The notes below the pieces were generated by a model that did no database searches, was not told the DNA's origin, and saw nothing but the letters and a program-made list of their open reading frames with translations. Below are positions 28,555-37,803 of a DNA stretch of 64,000 nucleotides, one piece after another. Source of the DNA: Pandoraea anapnoica (lineage in GTDB: Bacteria > Pseudomonadota > Gammaproteobacteria > Burkholderiales > Burkholderiaceae). Numbering within the stretch: the stretch's first letter is position 1; each line of letters opens with the position of its first letter. The translations under genes were made by a program, and so were the position numbers. Location of the stretch: assembly GCF_902459765.1 (NCBI RefSeq), contig NZ_CABPSP010000006.1, positions 1 to 64,000 on the forward strand, given 5' to 3'.

Positions 28555-29166
28555 ATGAAAACGTCGCTCGATTTCGAACTTGGGGCGCGCGAATCAGGTG
28601 CACGCCGGGGCCTTCGTTGGGGAGTCGCTATGGGATTGCTTGCGAGTCTGTTGGGACTGTTCGGCTGCGATCAGCAGCAAATCGACAAGGTGCGTGAAAA
28701 GGCACGCGACACGTTCAACGCCGTCAAGCCGGACGATCTGATGCTGCGCGACCTCAAACCGGGCGTCACGACCGAGGCGCAGGTGCGCGATCAGATGGGC
28801 AAGCCCGAGATCGTATGGGAGAACGACGACGGTTCGCGCCGTCTCGAATATCCGCGTTCACCGGGCGGGTTGCGGACCTATATGGTGGACATCGCCGCCG
28901 ACGGCAAGCTGCGCAGCGTGACGCAGGCGCTCTCGGCGGAGAACTTCCAGCAGGTGCAGCCGGGCATGTCGCAGGACGATGTGCGGCGTCTGCTCGGCAA
29001 GCCGACGACCGTCGCGGAATATCGTCTGAAGAAGGAGACGGTGTGGAGTTGGCGCTGGCTTGAGGACGGCGTGAACACGCCGGGCATGTTCAACGCCCAT
29101 TTCGGCCCGGACGGCCGCGTCACGGTGACGTCGCGCTCGCCGGATCCGGCGTCGGAGCGGCCCTGA
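28555..29166 (+). CDS. BamE/SmpA-like outer-membrane lipoprotein
   Basis: A 203-residue lipoprotein: the signal segment RWGVAMGLLASLLGLFGC gives lipobox LFGC with Cys38. The mature part carries two copies of a BamE-like motif, LMLRDLKPGVTTEAQVRDQMGKPE and FQQVQPGMSQDDVRRLLGKPT, each a helix followed by a beta strand, ending with NAHFGPDGRVT. BamE helps the BAM complex insert outer-membrane proteins; the doubled motif and longer length differ from E. coli BamE (113 residues), so it is a relative, not clearly BamE itself. GGAGG (28544-28548) fixes the start. It lies 75 bp after tamB, which suits an envelope-assembly role. Confidence 0.82.
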   Translation: MKTSLDFELGARESGARRGLRWGVAMGLLASLLGLFGCDQQQIDKVREKARDTFNAVKPDDLMLRDLKPGVTTEAQVRDQMGKPEIVWENDDGSRRLEYPRSPGGLRTYMVDIAADGKLRSVTQALSAENFQQVQPGMSQDDVRRLLGKPTTVAEYRLKKETVWSWRWLEDGVNTPGMFNAHFGPDGRVTVTSRSPDPASERP

Positions 29167-29176
29167 CGGTTGCGCG

Positions 29177-29419
29177 TTACTGCGTTGCCTGCGACGCTTG
29201 CGTCTGATGACCGGCGCGGCGGTCGCGATGCGTCACCATCCGGTTGTGCAGACGCGTGATGATCCGGCTGCCGGTCTTCTCGAACATGAACGGCAGCACC
29301 GCATGGACGAGACACGCAAGGCATGCGCCGAGCAGGGGCAGGGCGAACGACAGCGAAGTCCCCATGTGCTGGAGATAATTTTCGCCGACTGAAGCAGGAT
29401 GTTGAGTGAAGATTTTCAT
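29177..29419 (-). CDS. DUF6356 family small membrane protein
   Basis: An 80-residue protein beginning MKIFTQHPASVGENYLQHM, followed by one strong membrane segment (FALPLLGACLACLVHAVLPFMF) and a basic tail with RIITRLHNRMV. The pattern 'hydrophilic start, HPxxVGExYLxH, one or two membrane spans, TGSR' matches the DUF6356 family of unknown role. It converges with the BamE-like gene (10 bp apart) and is divergent from the Lrp regulator gene. The shared upstream region carries nested palindromes, so the regulator may control it. Confidence 0.8.
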   Translation of the reverse strand: MKIFTQHPASVGENYLQHMGTSLSFALPLLGACLACLVHAVLPFMFEKTGSRIITRLHNRMVTHRDRRAGHQTQASQATQ

Positions 29420-29474
29420 GGCGAGCTTTTTTTCGGAATGTTTCTGAAGTCTACTTGCCGTCACCGGGTAAAGG

Positions 29475-29520
29475 TTTCCAAATCTTCCCTCAAATGGGGT
29501 AGGATTTGGAAAAATTTTCC
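29475..29520. promoter_or_regulatory. Nested palindromes in the DUF6356/Lrp divergent promoter
   Basis: TTTCCAAATC (29475-29484) and GATTTGGAAA (29503-29512) form a perfect 10-bp inverted repeat with centres 28 bp apart. The right arm overlaps GGAAAAATTTTCC (29508-29520), itself a 6-bp-arm palindrome around a central A. The stretch is AT-rich in a GC-rich genome and lies 15 bp before the Lrp/AsnC gene start. Autoregulation by the adjacent regulator is the natural inference. Confidence 0.55.
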
Positions 29521-29534
29521 TCCCGGGTGTCATT

Positions 29535-29996
29535 GTGGATAAAACCGATCTCGCAATTCTCGAAAATCTGCAATCCGATGCCTCGCGCTCACTCGGTGAA
29601 CTGGCGGAAGCGGTGCATCTGTCGCCCACGCCTTGCTGGCGACGCGTGCAGCGTCTGCGCGAAAGCGGCGTGATCACTGGACAGGTGACGCTGTGCGATC
29701 CGCAGCAACTCGACCTGCGCGTCACGGCGTTCGTCTTCATCAAGGCGGCAACGCACAGCGAGGACTGGATGGTCCGTTTTGTCGCGGGGGCGCGGGAATT
29801 GCCCGAAATCGTCGAAATTCATCGCATGGCGGGCGAGATCGACTATCTGCTCAAGGTCTACCTGCCCGACATTGCGGCCTACGACCGTTTCTACAAAAAG
29901 CTCATCCGCGTGGCGGATCTTCAGGACATCAGCGCCAGCTTTTCGATGGAGACGGTGAAGTTCACCACGGCGTTGCCGGTGGACCACTTGCGATAA
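29535..29996 (+). CDS. Lrp/AsnC-family transcriptional regulator
   Basis: A 153-residue regulator. The N-terminal winged helix (LDs of the type MDKTDLAILENLQSDAS, then LGELAEAVHLSPTPCWRRVQRLRESGVI) is followed by the RAM ligand-binding domain (LDLRVTAFVFIKA, VEIHRMAGEIDYLLKVYLPD, FSMETVKFTTALPV). GTG 29535 is the start. Feast/famine regulators of this kind form octamers that respond to amino acids. Its target is not known, but palindromes lie directly before it and the divergent DUF6356 gene is a candidate target besides itself. A bidirectional terminator separates it from metG. Confidence 0.9.
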   Translation: MDKTDLAILENLQSDASRSLGELAEAVHLSPTPCWRRVQRLRESGVITGQVTLCDPQQLDLRVTAFVFIKAATHSEDWMVRFVAGARELPEIVEIHRMAGEIDYLLKVYLPDIAAYDRFYKKLIRVADLQDISASFSMETVKFTTALPVDHLR

Positions 29997-30021
29997 GCGA
30001 GCCCATCGACGCCCCAAAACA

Positions 30022-30060
30022 AAACACCCCGAGGCCGGATCATCGGTGCTCGGGGTGTTT
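30022..30060. terminator. Bidirectional terminator between lrp gene and metG
   Basis: AAACACCCCGAG (30022-30033) pairs with CTCGGGGTGTTT (30049-30060). It gives T-ending arms in both directions between two converging genes. Confidence 0.8.
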
Positions 30061-30080
30061 CGCTTTCGGGACTGCGCGTC

Positions 30081-32186
30081 TTACTTCACGCGCATGCCGG
30101 GCTTCGCGCCGTTGTGCGGCTCAAGAATGTAGATACCCGGATCGGCTTTCTCGTCGGCGGCCGAAGCGGCGAGCACCATGCCCTCCGACAGACCGAACTT
30201 CATCTTGCGCGGCGCGAGGTTCGCGACCATCACCGTCAGCTTGCCCACGAGCACTTCGGGTTGCGGATACGCCGACTTGATGCCGGAGAAGACGTTGCGC
30301 GTTTGCGCTTCGCCCACGTCGAGCGTGAGCTGCAGCAGCTTGTCCGAGCCTTCGACGGCCTTGCAATCGACGATGCGCGCAATGCGCAGATCGATCTTGG
30401 CGAAGTCGTCGATGGTGATGATGCCGTCGTCGGCCTTCTCTGTCGCTTTCTCGACTTTTTCGGACTTGGCCGCCTTGTCCTTGCCCTTCGCTGCTGCGGC
30501 GTCGGCCACCGGGGCCGTCGCTTGCAGCGAGTCGCGGTTCGCTGCGAGCAGCGCTTCGACTTGCTTGCCTTCGACGCGCGTCATCAGATGCTTGTACGCG
30601 TTGATGGCGGCATCGGCGGTGAGCGGACGGTCCACGTCCTGCCACGTCTGCGGGGCGATGTTCAGGAACTGCTCCACCGCCTGCGACGTCGTCGGCAGCA
30701 CTGGCTTGAGGTACAGCGTCAGCAAACGGAATGCCTCCAGACATACCGAGCATGCCTCGTGAAGGGCCGCGGCCTGTGCCGGATCCTTCGCCAGATCCCA
30801 TGGCTTGACCGTATCGACGTAACCGTTGATCGCGTCGGCCTGTTCCATCACCAGACGCAGGGCCTTGCCGAACTCACGACCTTCGTAATACGCGGCGATC
30901 TGCGGGGCGGCGGCACGCACCTGTGCGAGCAGCGGTGCGTTCATGGCATCCGCCGAGACACGGCCGTCGAAACGCTTGATCAGGAACCCGGCGGCACGGC
31001 TGGCAATGTTCACGTACTTGCCGACCAGATCGCTGTTCACCCGGGCGATGAAGTCATCGAGGTTCAAATCGAGGTCTTCCATCGTGTTGCCGAGCTTGGC
31101 ACCGATGTAATAGCGCAGCCATTCCGGATTCAGCCCCGTATCGATGAAGCTCTGGGCCGTGATGAACGTGCCGCGCGACTTCGACATCTTCTGGCCGTCC
31201 ACGGTCAGGAAGCCGTGGGCGTACACGTTGGTCGGCGTGCGATGGCCCGAGAATTCGAGCATCGCCGGCCAGAACAGCGTGTGGAAGTACATGATGTCCT
31301 TGCCGATGAAGTGGTACTGCTCGGTTGTGGAACCGGGCTTGACCCATTCGTCGAAGTTCAGACCGCGCTTGGCGCACAGGTTCTTGAAGCTGGCGTAGTA
31401 GCCGACCGGTGCGTCGAGCCACACATAAAAATACTTGCCCGGCGCGCCCGGAATCTCGAAGCCGAAGTAGGGTGCATCGCGCGAGATGTCCCAATCGGCG
31501 AGCGTCGATTCGCCATCTTCACCGAGCCACTCTTTCATCTTGTTCGCGGCTTCGGGCTGGGCGAGGCCCGACACCCACTTGCGCAGGAACTGCTCGCAGC
31601 GCTTGTCCGAGAGCTTGAAGAAGTAGTGCGTCGACGTCTTGCGAATCGGCGTGGCACCCGAGACGACCGAGTACGGATTGAGCAGGTCGGTCGGCGCGTA
31701 GGTCGAGCCGCAGACTTCGCACGAGTCGCCGTACTGATCCTTTGCGCCGCACTTCGGGCATTCGCCCTTGATGAAGCGGTCCGGCAGGAACATCTCCTTG
31801 ACCGGGTCGTAGGCCTGTTCGATGTCGCGCGCCTCGATCAGGCCCTGTTCCTTCAGGGCGAGATAGACGTTTTCGGACAATTCGCGGTTCTCTTCAGAAT
31901 CCGTCGAATAGTAGTTGTCGAACGAGATGTTGAAGCTGTCGAAGTCGCGCTTGTGTTCCGTCCACACGCGCTCGATCAGTTGCCTGGGCGTGAGGCCTTC
32001 CTTCTCGGCGCGCAGCATGACCGGCGTGCCGTGCGTATCGTCCGCGCCAACGTAGTAGACCTCATGGCCCTGCATTCGCATGAACCGTACCCAGATGTCG
32101 GTCTGGATGTATTCCACCAGGTGACCGATGTGAATCTGGCCATTGGCGTACGGCAGTGCGGATGTGACAAGAATGCGGCGGGACAT
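30081..32186 (-). CDS. metG: Methionine--tRNA ligase
   Basis: This 701-residue class I synthetase charges initiator and elongator tRNA-Met. The HIGH motif is HIGH at residues 19-22 and KMSKS is at 333-337. The connective peptide carries a zinc site ([19 protein letters not shown]). An anticodon-binding helical domain follows. A Lys/Glu/Ala-rich linker then leads to a C-terminal tRNA-binding domain ([25 protein letters not shown]... GAKPGMRVK), which dimerises the enzyme as in E. coli. The length is normal for the dimeric type. It stands alone between two terminator regions. Confidence 0.97.
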   Translation of the reverse strand: MSRRILVTSALPYANGQIHIGHLVEYIQTDIWVRFMRMQGHEVYYVGADDTHGTPVMLRAEKEGLTPRQLIERVWTEHKRDFDSFNISFDNYYSTDSEENRELSENVYLALKEQGLIEARDIEQAYDPVKEMFLPDRFIKGECPKCGAKDQYGDSCEVCGSTYAPTDLLNPYSVVSGATPIRKTSTHYFFKLSDKRCEQFLRKWVSGLAQPEAANKMKEWLGEDGESTLADWDISRDAPYFGFEIPGAPGKYFYVWLDAPVGYYASFKNLCAKRGLNFDEWVKPGSTTEQYHFIGKDIMYFHTLFWPAMLEFSGHRTPTNVYAHGFLTVDGQKMSKSRGTFITAQSFIDTGLNPEWLRYYIGAKLGNTMEDLDLNLDDFIARVNSDLVGKYVNIASRAAGFLIKRFDGRVSADAMNAPLLAQVRAAAPQIAAYYEGREFGKALRLVMEQADAINGYVDTVKPWDLAKDPAQAAALHEACSVCLEAFRLLTLYLKPVLPTTSQAVEQFLNIAPQTWQDVDRPLTADAAINAYKHLMTRVEGKQVEALLAANRDSLQATAPVADAAAAKGKDKAAKSEKVEKATEKADDGIITIDDFAKIDLRIARIVDCKAVEGSDKLLQLTLDVGEAQTRNVFSGIKSAYPQPEVLVGKLTVMVANLAPRKMKFGLSEGMVLAASAADEKADPGIYILEPHNGAKPGMRVK

Positions 32187-32572
32187 GTGGTTTGACTATG
32201 TGGGTTGAAGGTTGCGGGAAGGGACGATTCTAGCAGGCGGGCGGCGCCCGCGCCCAAACTGACGTCCGGGCAGGGGGGTGTCGTGGAAAAGCGAGCGGCC
32301 AAAAAAAAAGCCGGAACGAGGTTCCGGCATAACTAGGCACACGTAACGTCAATAACAAAGAGGAGATGAAAGCGCCCACGGTAGGCACTTCCGAAGGGTC
32401 TGAGCGATGGGGCAGGGGATTAGTTCAATCGATGTGCCGACTTTCGATGCTGCGTTGCAGCATGCGGGTGTCCGGAGGGCTGCTGGAGGGCGGAAGCGCG
32501 CATGCCCGGCGGACCGGGCATGCGTTTGGACGGACTGAGCGAGTGTCAGTCCGCTAGCGCGCGGCGAGTCGC
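32187..32572. other. Gene-poor stretch with three hairpins
   Basis: No convincing CDS is present. Hairpins lie at 32531-32553 (CGGACTGA / TCAGTCCG), 32499-32524 (CGCATGCCCGG / CCGGGCATGCG) and 32310-32328 (GCCGGAAC / GTTCCGGC, with an A run at 32301-32309 that reads as a T tract on the minus strand). The last is a sound minus-strand terminator lying about 245 bp past the stop of the OmpA-like gene. A small RNA or a long 3' UTR on the minus strand is possible. On the plus strand AGAGGAG directly abuts an ATG at 32366, a weak ORF. Confidence 0.5.
32301..32328 (-). terminator. Rho-independent terminator (minus strand)
   Basis: An 8-bp stem GCCGGAAC/GTTCCGGC with loop GAG is followed on the minus strand by nine T residues. 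It ends whatever minus-strand transcript crosses this stretch, either the OmpA-like mRNA or a small RNA. Confidence 0.75.
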
Positions 32573-33235
32573 TTAGCGCGGCGCCTGCTGTTGTTGCTGG
32601 GGCGCTTGCAGGAGAATTTCCACGCGACGGTTCTGCGCGCGGCCTTCTGCCGTAGCGTCCGAGGCGACCGGCTGGCTGGAGCCGACGCCCATGCCTTGCA
32701 GACGGCGAGCGTCCACGCCGCGCGAGGTCAGATACTGGATGACCGCATTGGCACGATTTTGCGAGAGCGGGATGTTGATGCGATCGCCGCCGGTGCTGTC
32801 GGTGTGGCCGATGACTCGGGCCGTGATGCCCGGATTCTGGTTAAGCGAGTTCGCCAGATCGGTGAGCACGGCGGCGAAGTTCGGCTTGATGGCGTACTGG
32901 TTCGTGTCGAACGTCACGTCGCTCGGCACGTTGACCTGAAGCTGACCGTCCGGGCGCTCGGAGATCTGGGTGCCGGTGCCGGCCGTGTGACCGCCCAGCG
33001 TGTTCTTGATGGACTGCCAGTTGTAGCCCGTGGCACCGCCTGCGGCTGCGCCGACCGCCGCGCCGATCAGGGTGCCGGTGGTGTTGCCTCCGATGAGGTT
33101 GCCCAGCCCCGCCCCGACCGCTGCGCCGACACCGGTGCCGACTGCTGTGTTGGTACCCTGCGGCGTCTGGCACCCGGCCAGCATAGCGGCCGAGACCAGT
33201 ACCAGCGCGGAAGCGCGCAGAGTGTTCTTGTTCAT
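32573..33235 (-). CDS. OmpA-family lipoprotein with glycine-zipper segment
   Basis: A 220-residue lipoprotein. The signal MNKNTLRASALVLVSAAMLAGC gives lipobox LAGC with Cys22. Residues 28-70 are a glycine-zipper region (VGTGVGAAVGAGLGNLIGG and repeats), suited to membrane association. The C-terminal OmpA-like peptidoglycan-binding domain shows VTFDTNQYAIKPNF, VIGHTDSTGG and LSQNRANAVIQYLTSRGV, followed by RRVEILLQ. It anchors the outer membrane to the wall, like YiaD/Pal-type proteins. The Gln/Pro-rich tail (QQQQQAPR) is of low complexity. It is divergent from apbC. Confidence 0.9.
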   Translation of the reverse strand: MNKNTLRASALVLVSAAMLAGCQTPQGTNTAVGTGVGAAVGAGLGNLIGGNTTGTLIGAAVGAAAGGATGYNWQSIKNTLGGHTAGTGTQISERPDGQLQVNVPSDVTFDTNQYAIKPNFAAVLTDLANSLNQNPGITARVIGHTDSTGGDRINIPLSQNRANAVIQYLTSRGVDARRLQGMGVGSSQPVASDATAEGRAQNRRVEILLQAPQQQQQAPR

Positions 33236-33315
33236 TTGAGGCTCCTTATCGATTAGCTAGCTGTGATGAAACACGCGTAAGCACTTCGTTGAAGCACGCG
33301 CGCGCCGCAGGGGTT

Positions 33316-33346
33316 TTGAGCCTGACGGCGCGACGTCTTTTACAAT
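33316..33346 (+). promoter_or_regulatory. Candidate promoter upstream of apbC
   Basis: A good -10 hexamer TACAAT (33341-33346) follows TTGAGC (33316-33321), but the spacer of 19 bp is long. It lies about 160 bp before the apbC start, in the 270-bp divergent gap with the OmpA-like gene. Confidence 0.3.
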
Positions 33347-33509
33347 AGCGCTGAGCTTCAACCGCAGGCAAGGACATCTTGCCGCGACGGCTGGTTCCCC
33401 ATAACACGCGCGCCTCGAATGCTAGTCGAGAGCGTGCGCCACGGTTGTTACAAGTTGTTAGCGCTATGCCGGGTTGTCCCGGTGCGCCCCGACAGAGCGA
33501 GAGACCCAC

Positions 33510-34592
33510 ATGGAAGTCGCCCAAATCAATGAAGTGCTGCGTGGCATCGTCGACCCGGATACGGGCCTGGACCTGATCGCTGGCAAGTATGTGAAGCAGG
33601 TTGCGGCCGAGCACGGCCACGTCGGGATTCAGATCGAGTTCGGTTATCCCGCCAAAAGCCAGTTCGAAGCCATGCGCGCGCGCATTACCGAGGCCGTCGG
33701 CAAGTTGCCCGGGGTCGAGCGCGTGGCCATCGAAATCGGCCAAAAGATCGTAGCGCACACCGTACAACGCGGGGTGAAGCTCCTTCCCAATGTCAAGAAC
33801 ATCGTGGCCGTAGCCTCGGGTAAGGGCGGCGTGGGCAAGAGCACCACGGCCGTGAATCTGGCGCTCGCGCTGGCGGCCGAAGGGGCCAATGTCGGCATTC
33901 TCGATGCAGACATCTACGGCCCATCGCTCCCGACCCTGCTGGGCATTCACGGCAAGCCGGAATCGAAGGACGGCAAGACCCTCGAACCGATGAACGGTCA
34001 CGGCCTGCAGGCCAGCTCCATTGGCTTCCTGATCGAGCCCGACAATCCCATGGTCTGGCGTGGCCCGATGGTCACGCAGGCGCTCGAACAACTGCTCAAC
34101 CAGACCAATTGGCACGACCTCGACTATCTGATCGTCGATATGCCGCCGGGCACGGGCGACATCCAGCTCACGCTCGCCCAGAAGGTGCCGGTCACGGGCG
34201 CGGTCATCGTGACCACGCCGCAGGATCTGGCGCTGCTCGACGCGCGCAAGGGTCTCAAGATGTTCGAGAAGGTCGGCGTGCCGATTCTCGGGCTGATCGA
34301 GAACATGAGCCTGCATATCTGCTCGAACTGCGGTCACGAGGAGCCGATCTTCGGCGTGGGCGGCGGCGAGCGCATGAGCCATGATTTCGACGTCGATCTG
34401 CTGGGCAAGCTGCCGCTGGAGATGAGCATCCGCGTGCACGCAGACGCCGGTATGCCGAGCGTGGTGGGCGACCCGGACGGCCGTGTGGCCGAGCTGTACA
34501 AGGCTATCGCCCGCAAGGTCGCGGTGAAGATTGCGGCGCGCCAGAAGGACATGACGAGCAAATTCCCGTCCATCGTCGTGCAGAACACGTAA
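33510..34592 (+). CDS. apbC: Iron-sulfur cluster carrier protein ApbC (Mrp/NBP35 family)
   Basis: A 360-residue P-loop ATPase that binds and passes on 4Fe-4S clusters. An N-terminal MIP18/DUF59 domain (EVAQINEVLRGIVDPDTG, residues 1-95) precedes the ATPase domain with the deviant Walker motif SGKGGVGKSTT (Lys105 and Lys110), DADIYGPSLPTLLG and DMPPGTGD. The cluster-bridging CxxC is in ICSNCGHEE. Fusion of DUF59 with the ATPase is usual in proteobacterial ApbC. It is followed by dcd after 165 bp, with a GC hairpin at about 34647-34666 between them. Confidence 0.95.
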   Translation: MEVAQINEVLRGIVDPDTGLDLIAGKYVKQVAAEHGHVGIQIEFGYPAKSQFEAMRARITEAVGKLPGVERVAIEIGQKIVAHTVQRGVKLLPNVKNIVAVASGKGGVGKSTTAVNLALALAAEGANVGILDADIYGPSLPTLLGIHGKPESKDGKTLEPMNGHGLQASSIGFLIEPDNPMVWRGPMVTQALEQLLNQTNWHDLDYLIVDMPPGTGDIQLTLAQKVPVTGAVIVTTPQDLALLDARKGLKMFEKVGVPILGLIENMSLHICSNCGHEEPIFGVGGGERMSHDFDVDLLGKLPLEMSIRVHADAGMPSVVGDPDGRVAELYKAIARKVAVKIAARQKDMTSKFPSIVVQNT

Positions 34593-34757
34593 GGACGGCA
34601 TGAGGGCAGCATGAAGACGGGGTAGGCACGTCACAAAGCCCGTCGGGCCGGACTGAGAGGTCCGGCGCGGGGCGCTGCGAGTGAAAACATCACCGCACCG
34701 CAACATTCGCGTAAAATATGCCCACTTTTTACGTACTACCCCAATTCAGGCCCACAC

Positions 34758-35327
34758 ATGAGCATCAAGTCCGACAAATGGATCCGTCGTATGGCCGAGG
34801 AGCACGGCATGATCGAGCCCTTCGAGCCGTCGCAGATCCGGTATTCCCAGGACGGGCAAAAGATCGTCAGCTACGGCACGTCGAGCTATGGCTACGACAT
34901 TCGCTGTGCGCCTGAATTCAAAGTCTTCACGAACATCAACTCGACGATCGTCGATCCGAAGAACTTCGACGAGAAGTCCTTCGTCGACGTCGAGAGCGAT
35001 GTCTGCATCATTCCGCCGAACTCGTTCGCGCTCGCGCGCACCGTCGAGTACTTCCGCATTCCGCGCAGCGTACTGACCGTGTGCCTTGGCAAGTCGACGT
35101 ATGCCCGCTGCGGCATCATCGTGAACGTAACGCCGTTCGAACCCGAATGGGAGGGCTACGTGACCCTGGAATTCTCGAACACGACGCCGCTGCCGGCCAA
35201 AATCTACGCCAACGAAGGCGTGGCTCAGGTGCTGTTCTTCGAATCCGACGAAGTCTGCGAGACCTCGTACAAGGATCGCGGGGGCAAGTATCAGGGACAG
35301 CGTGGTGTCACGCTGCCGAAAACCTAG
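34758..35327 (+). CDS. dcd: dCTP deaminase
   Basis: This 189-residue homotrimeric enzyme deaminates dCTP to dUTP, feeding dTMP synthesis. Features: [19 protein letters not shown], the substrate loop [38 protein letters not shown] with the catalytic Glu in the WEG region, and the C-terminal lid [12 protein letters not shown]. The sequence type is the monofunctional proteobacterial enzyme. An AT-rich segment with TAAAAT (about 34711) before the gene may hold its promoter. A terminator follows at 35380, directly before the next gene. Confidence 0.97.
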   Translation: MSIKSDKWIRRMAEEHGMIEPFEPSQIRYSQDGQKIVSYGTSSYGYDIRCAPEFKVFTNINSTIVDPKNFDEKSFVDVESDVCIIPPNSFALARTVEYFRIPRSVLTVCLGKSTYARCGIIVNVTPFEPEWEGYVTLEFSNTTPLPAKIYANEGVAQVLFFESDEVCETSYKDRGGKYQGQRGVTLPKT

Positions 35328-35379
35328 CCTGATACGTTAACTCGCCGCCGGTGAGCACCCCACACATCGCAATGCCCCA

Positions 35380-35415
35380 GAGCCACGGCCATGTCGGACC
35401 GTGGCTCGTTCTTTT
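35380..35415 (+). terminator. Terminator-like hairpin between dcd and the decarboxylase leader
   Basis: GAGCCACGG (35380-35388) pairs with CCGTGGCTC (35399-35407), followed by GTTCTTTTG. It ends five bases before the AAGGA ribosome binding site (35420-35424) of the decarboxylase. It therefore either ends dcd mRNA or attenuates the downstream gene. Confidence 0.75.
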
Positions 35416-35430
35416 GTCGAAGGAACGCCA

Positions 35431-37716
35431 ATGAAATTCCGTTTTCCGATCGTCATCATCGACGAGGACTTCCGCTCCGAAAACATTTCCGGATCCGGGA
35501 TTCGCTCTTTGGCGGAGGCTATCGAAGCCGAGGGCATGGAGGTCAACGGCCTCACCAGCTACGGCGACCTGACCTCGTTTGCGCAGCAGGCGAGCCGCGC
35601 GTCAAGCTTCATCCTGTCCATCGACGACGACGAGTTCGGCACGTTCTCGAGCGAAGCCGGCGGTGAAGGCGAGGGCGAACTCGCGCTGGCCATCATCAAC
35701 CTGCGTGCCTTCGTGCAGGAAGTGCGCCGACGCAATCCGGACATTCCGATTTTCCTGTACGGCGAGACGCGCACATCGCGTCACATTCCGAACGACATCC
35801 TGCGCGAGCTGCACGGCTTCATTCACATGTTCGAAGACACGCCGGAGTTCGTGGCGCGTCACATCATCCGTGAAGCGAAGTCGTACCTCGACTCGCTGCC
35901 GCCGCCGTTCTTCCGCTCGCTCACGCACTACGCGGCCGACGGTTCGTACTCGTGGCACTGCCCGGGACACTCGGGTGGCGTGGCGTTCCTGAAGAGCCCG
36001 GTCGGTCAGATGTTCCACCAGTTCTTCGGCGAGAACATGCTGCGTGCCGACGTCTGCAACGCCGTGGAAGAACTCGGCCAGTTGCTCGACCACAACGGTC
36101 CGGTGGGCGCGTCCGAGCGCAACGCTGCGCGCATCTTCAACGCCGATCACCTCTTCTTCGTGACGAACGGTACGTCGACGTCGAACAAGATCGTCTGGCA
36201 CGCCACGGTCGCGCCGGGCGATATCGTCGTGGTCGACCGCAACTGCCACAAATCGATCCTGCACGCGATCACGATGACGGGTGCGGTGCCGGTGTTCCTC
36301 ACGCCCACGCGCAACCACCTCGGTATCATCGGCCCGATCCCGAAGTCGGAATTCGAGCCGGACGTTATTCGCGCCAAGATCGAAGCCAACCCGTTCGCGC
36401 GCGAAGTGCTTGAGCGCGACCCGAACGCCAAGCCGCGCATTTTGACGATCACGCAAAGCACGTATGACGGTGTGATCTACAACGTCGAAATGATCAAGGA
36501 CGTGCTGGGTAACAACATCGACACGCTGCACTTCGACGAAGCCTGGCTGCCGCACGCGGCGTTCCACGAGTTCTACCGCGACATGCACGCCATCGGCGAA
36601 GGCCGTCCGCGCTCGTCGGAAGCGACCATTTACGCCACGCACTCCACGCACAAACTGCTCGCAGGGATTTCGCAAGCGTCGCAGATCGTGGTGCAGGATT
36701 CGGAAGCACGCACGTTCGATACGTATCGTTTCAACGAAGCGTATCTGATGCACACGTCGACCTCACCGCAGTACGCGATCATCGCGTCGTGCGACGTGGC
36801 CGCCGCCATGATGGAGCCGCCGGGCGGCACCGCGCTGGTCGAAGAGTCGATTGTCGAAGCGCTCGACTTCCGCCGTGCTATGCGTAAGGTGGATCTGGAG
36901 TACGGCGATTCGTGGTGGTTCTCGGTCTGGGGTCCGGAGAATCTGGGCGACGAGGGCCCGATCCAGCGCGAGGACTGGGTGCTGCGGGCGAACGACCGCT
37001 GGCATGGCTTCGGCGATCTGGCCGACGGTTTCAACATGCTCGACCCGATCAAGGCGACGATCATTACGCCGGGGCTGGACGTGGGCGGCGAGTTCGGCGA
37101 GAGCGGCATTCCGGCCGCCATCGTCACGAAGTATCTCGCCGAGCACGGCATCATCGTGGAGAAGACCGGCCTGTACTCGTTCTTCATCATGTTCACGATC
37201 GGCATCACCAAGGGCCGCTGGAACTCGATGCTGACCGAGTTGCAACAGTTCAAGGACGACTACGATCACAACCGCCCGCTGTGGCGTGTGCTGCCGGAGT
37301 TCGTGGCGCAGTTCCCGCGCTACGAGCGAATCGGTCTGCGCGATCTGTGCGATCAGATCCACAGCGTGTACAAGGCGAACGACGTGGCGCGCGTGACGAC
37401 CGAGATGTACCTCTCGGACATGCAACCGGCGATGAAGCCGACGGACGCCTTCTCGAAGCTGGCGCACCGCCAGATCGACCGGGTGCCTATCGACGATCTC
37501 GAAGGCCGTGTCACGAGCGTGCTGCTCACGCCGTACCCGCCGGGCATTCCGCTGTTGATTCCGGGCGAGCGCTTCAACGCCGCGATCATCGAGTACCTGC
37601 GTTTCGCGCGCGACTTCAACGAGCGCTTCCCTGGCTTCCACACCGACATTCACGGTCTGGTGGTGGAGGAAGTCGACGGCCGTCCCGAGTACTTCGTGGA
37701 TTGCGTGCGACAGTAA
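35431..37716 (+). CDS. Arginine/lysine/ornithine decarboxylase (PLP, fold type I)
   Basis: A 761-residue biodegradative-type basic amino-acid decarboxylase (AdiA/CadA/SpeF family). An N-terminal response-regulator-like wing domain (residues 1-130, IVIIDEDFRSEN) precedes the PLP domain with WHCPGHSGGVAF, TNGTSTSNKIVWHA, DRNCHKSILHA, LHFDEAWLPHAAFH and the PLP lysine Lys408 in THSTHKLLAG. A C-terminal domain ends the protein. The family decarboxylates Arg, Lys or Orn to the polyamine precursors agmatine, cadaverine or putrescine and consumes protons, aiding acid tolerance. The substrate cannot be fixed by eye; arginine is most likely by overall similarity. AAGGA six bases upstream sets the start. 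Terminator hairpins flank it. Confidence 0.9.
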   Translation: MKFRFPIVIIDEDFRSENISGSGIRSLAEAIEAEGMEVNGLTSYGDLTSFAQQASRASSFILSIDDDEFGTFSSEAGGEGEGELALAIINLRAFVQEVRRRNPDIPIFLYGETRTSRHIPNDILRELHGFIHMFEDTPEFVARHIIREAKSYLDSLPPPFFRSLTHYAADGSYSWHCPGHSGGVAFLKSPVGQMFHQFFGENMLRADVCNAVEELGQLLDHNGPVGASERNAARIFNADHLFFVTNGTSTSNKIVWHATVAPGDIVVVDRNCHKSILHAITMTGAVPVFLTPTRNHLGIIGPIPKSEFEPDVIRAKIEANPFAREVLERDPNAKPRILTITQSTYDGVIYNVEMIKDVLGNNIDTLHFDEAWLPHAAFHEFYRDMHAIGEGRPRSSEATIYATHSTHKLLAGISQASQIVVQDSEARTFDTYRFNEAYLMHTSTSPQYAIIASCDVAAAMMEPPGGTALVEESIVEALDFRRAMRKVDLEYGDSWWFSVWGPENLGDEGPIQREDWVLRANDRWHGFGDLADGFNMLDPIKATIITPGLDVGGEFGESGIPAAIVTKYLAEHGIIVEKTGLYSFFIMFTIGITKGRWNSMLTELQQFKDDYDHNRPLWRVLPEFVAQFPRYERIGLRDLCDQIHSVYKANDVARVTTEMYLSDMQPAMKPTDAFSKLAHRQIDRVPIDDLEGRVTSVLLTPYPPGIPLLIPGERFNAAIIEYLRFARDFNERFPGFHTDIHGLVVEEVDGRPEYFVDCVRQ

Positions 37717-37803
37717 GCGCATTCGCCATTCGGCGATAAGCCGGATCGCTGCGAAGCGAGTCCGGCGCGGCCGGAGCATCCGGTCGATAAACGTCAGGAA
37801 AGT

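Noticed and set aside
32366-32557. A 63-residue plus-strand ORF with GAGGAG abutting its ATG
   Set aside because: There is no spacing between the ribosome binding site and ATG, the frame crosses two strong hairpins, and the composition is like random GC-rich frames.
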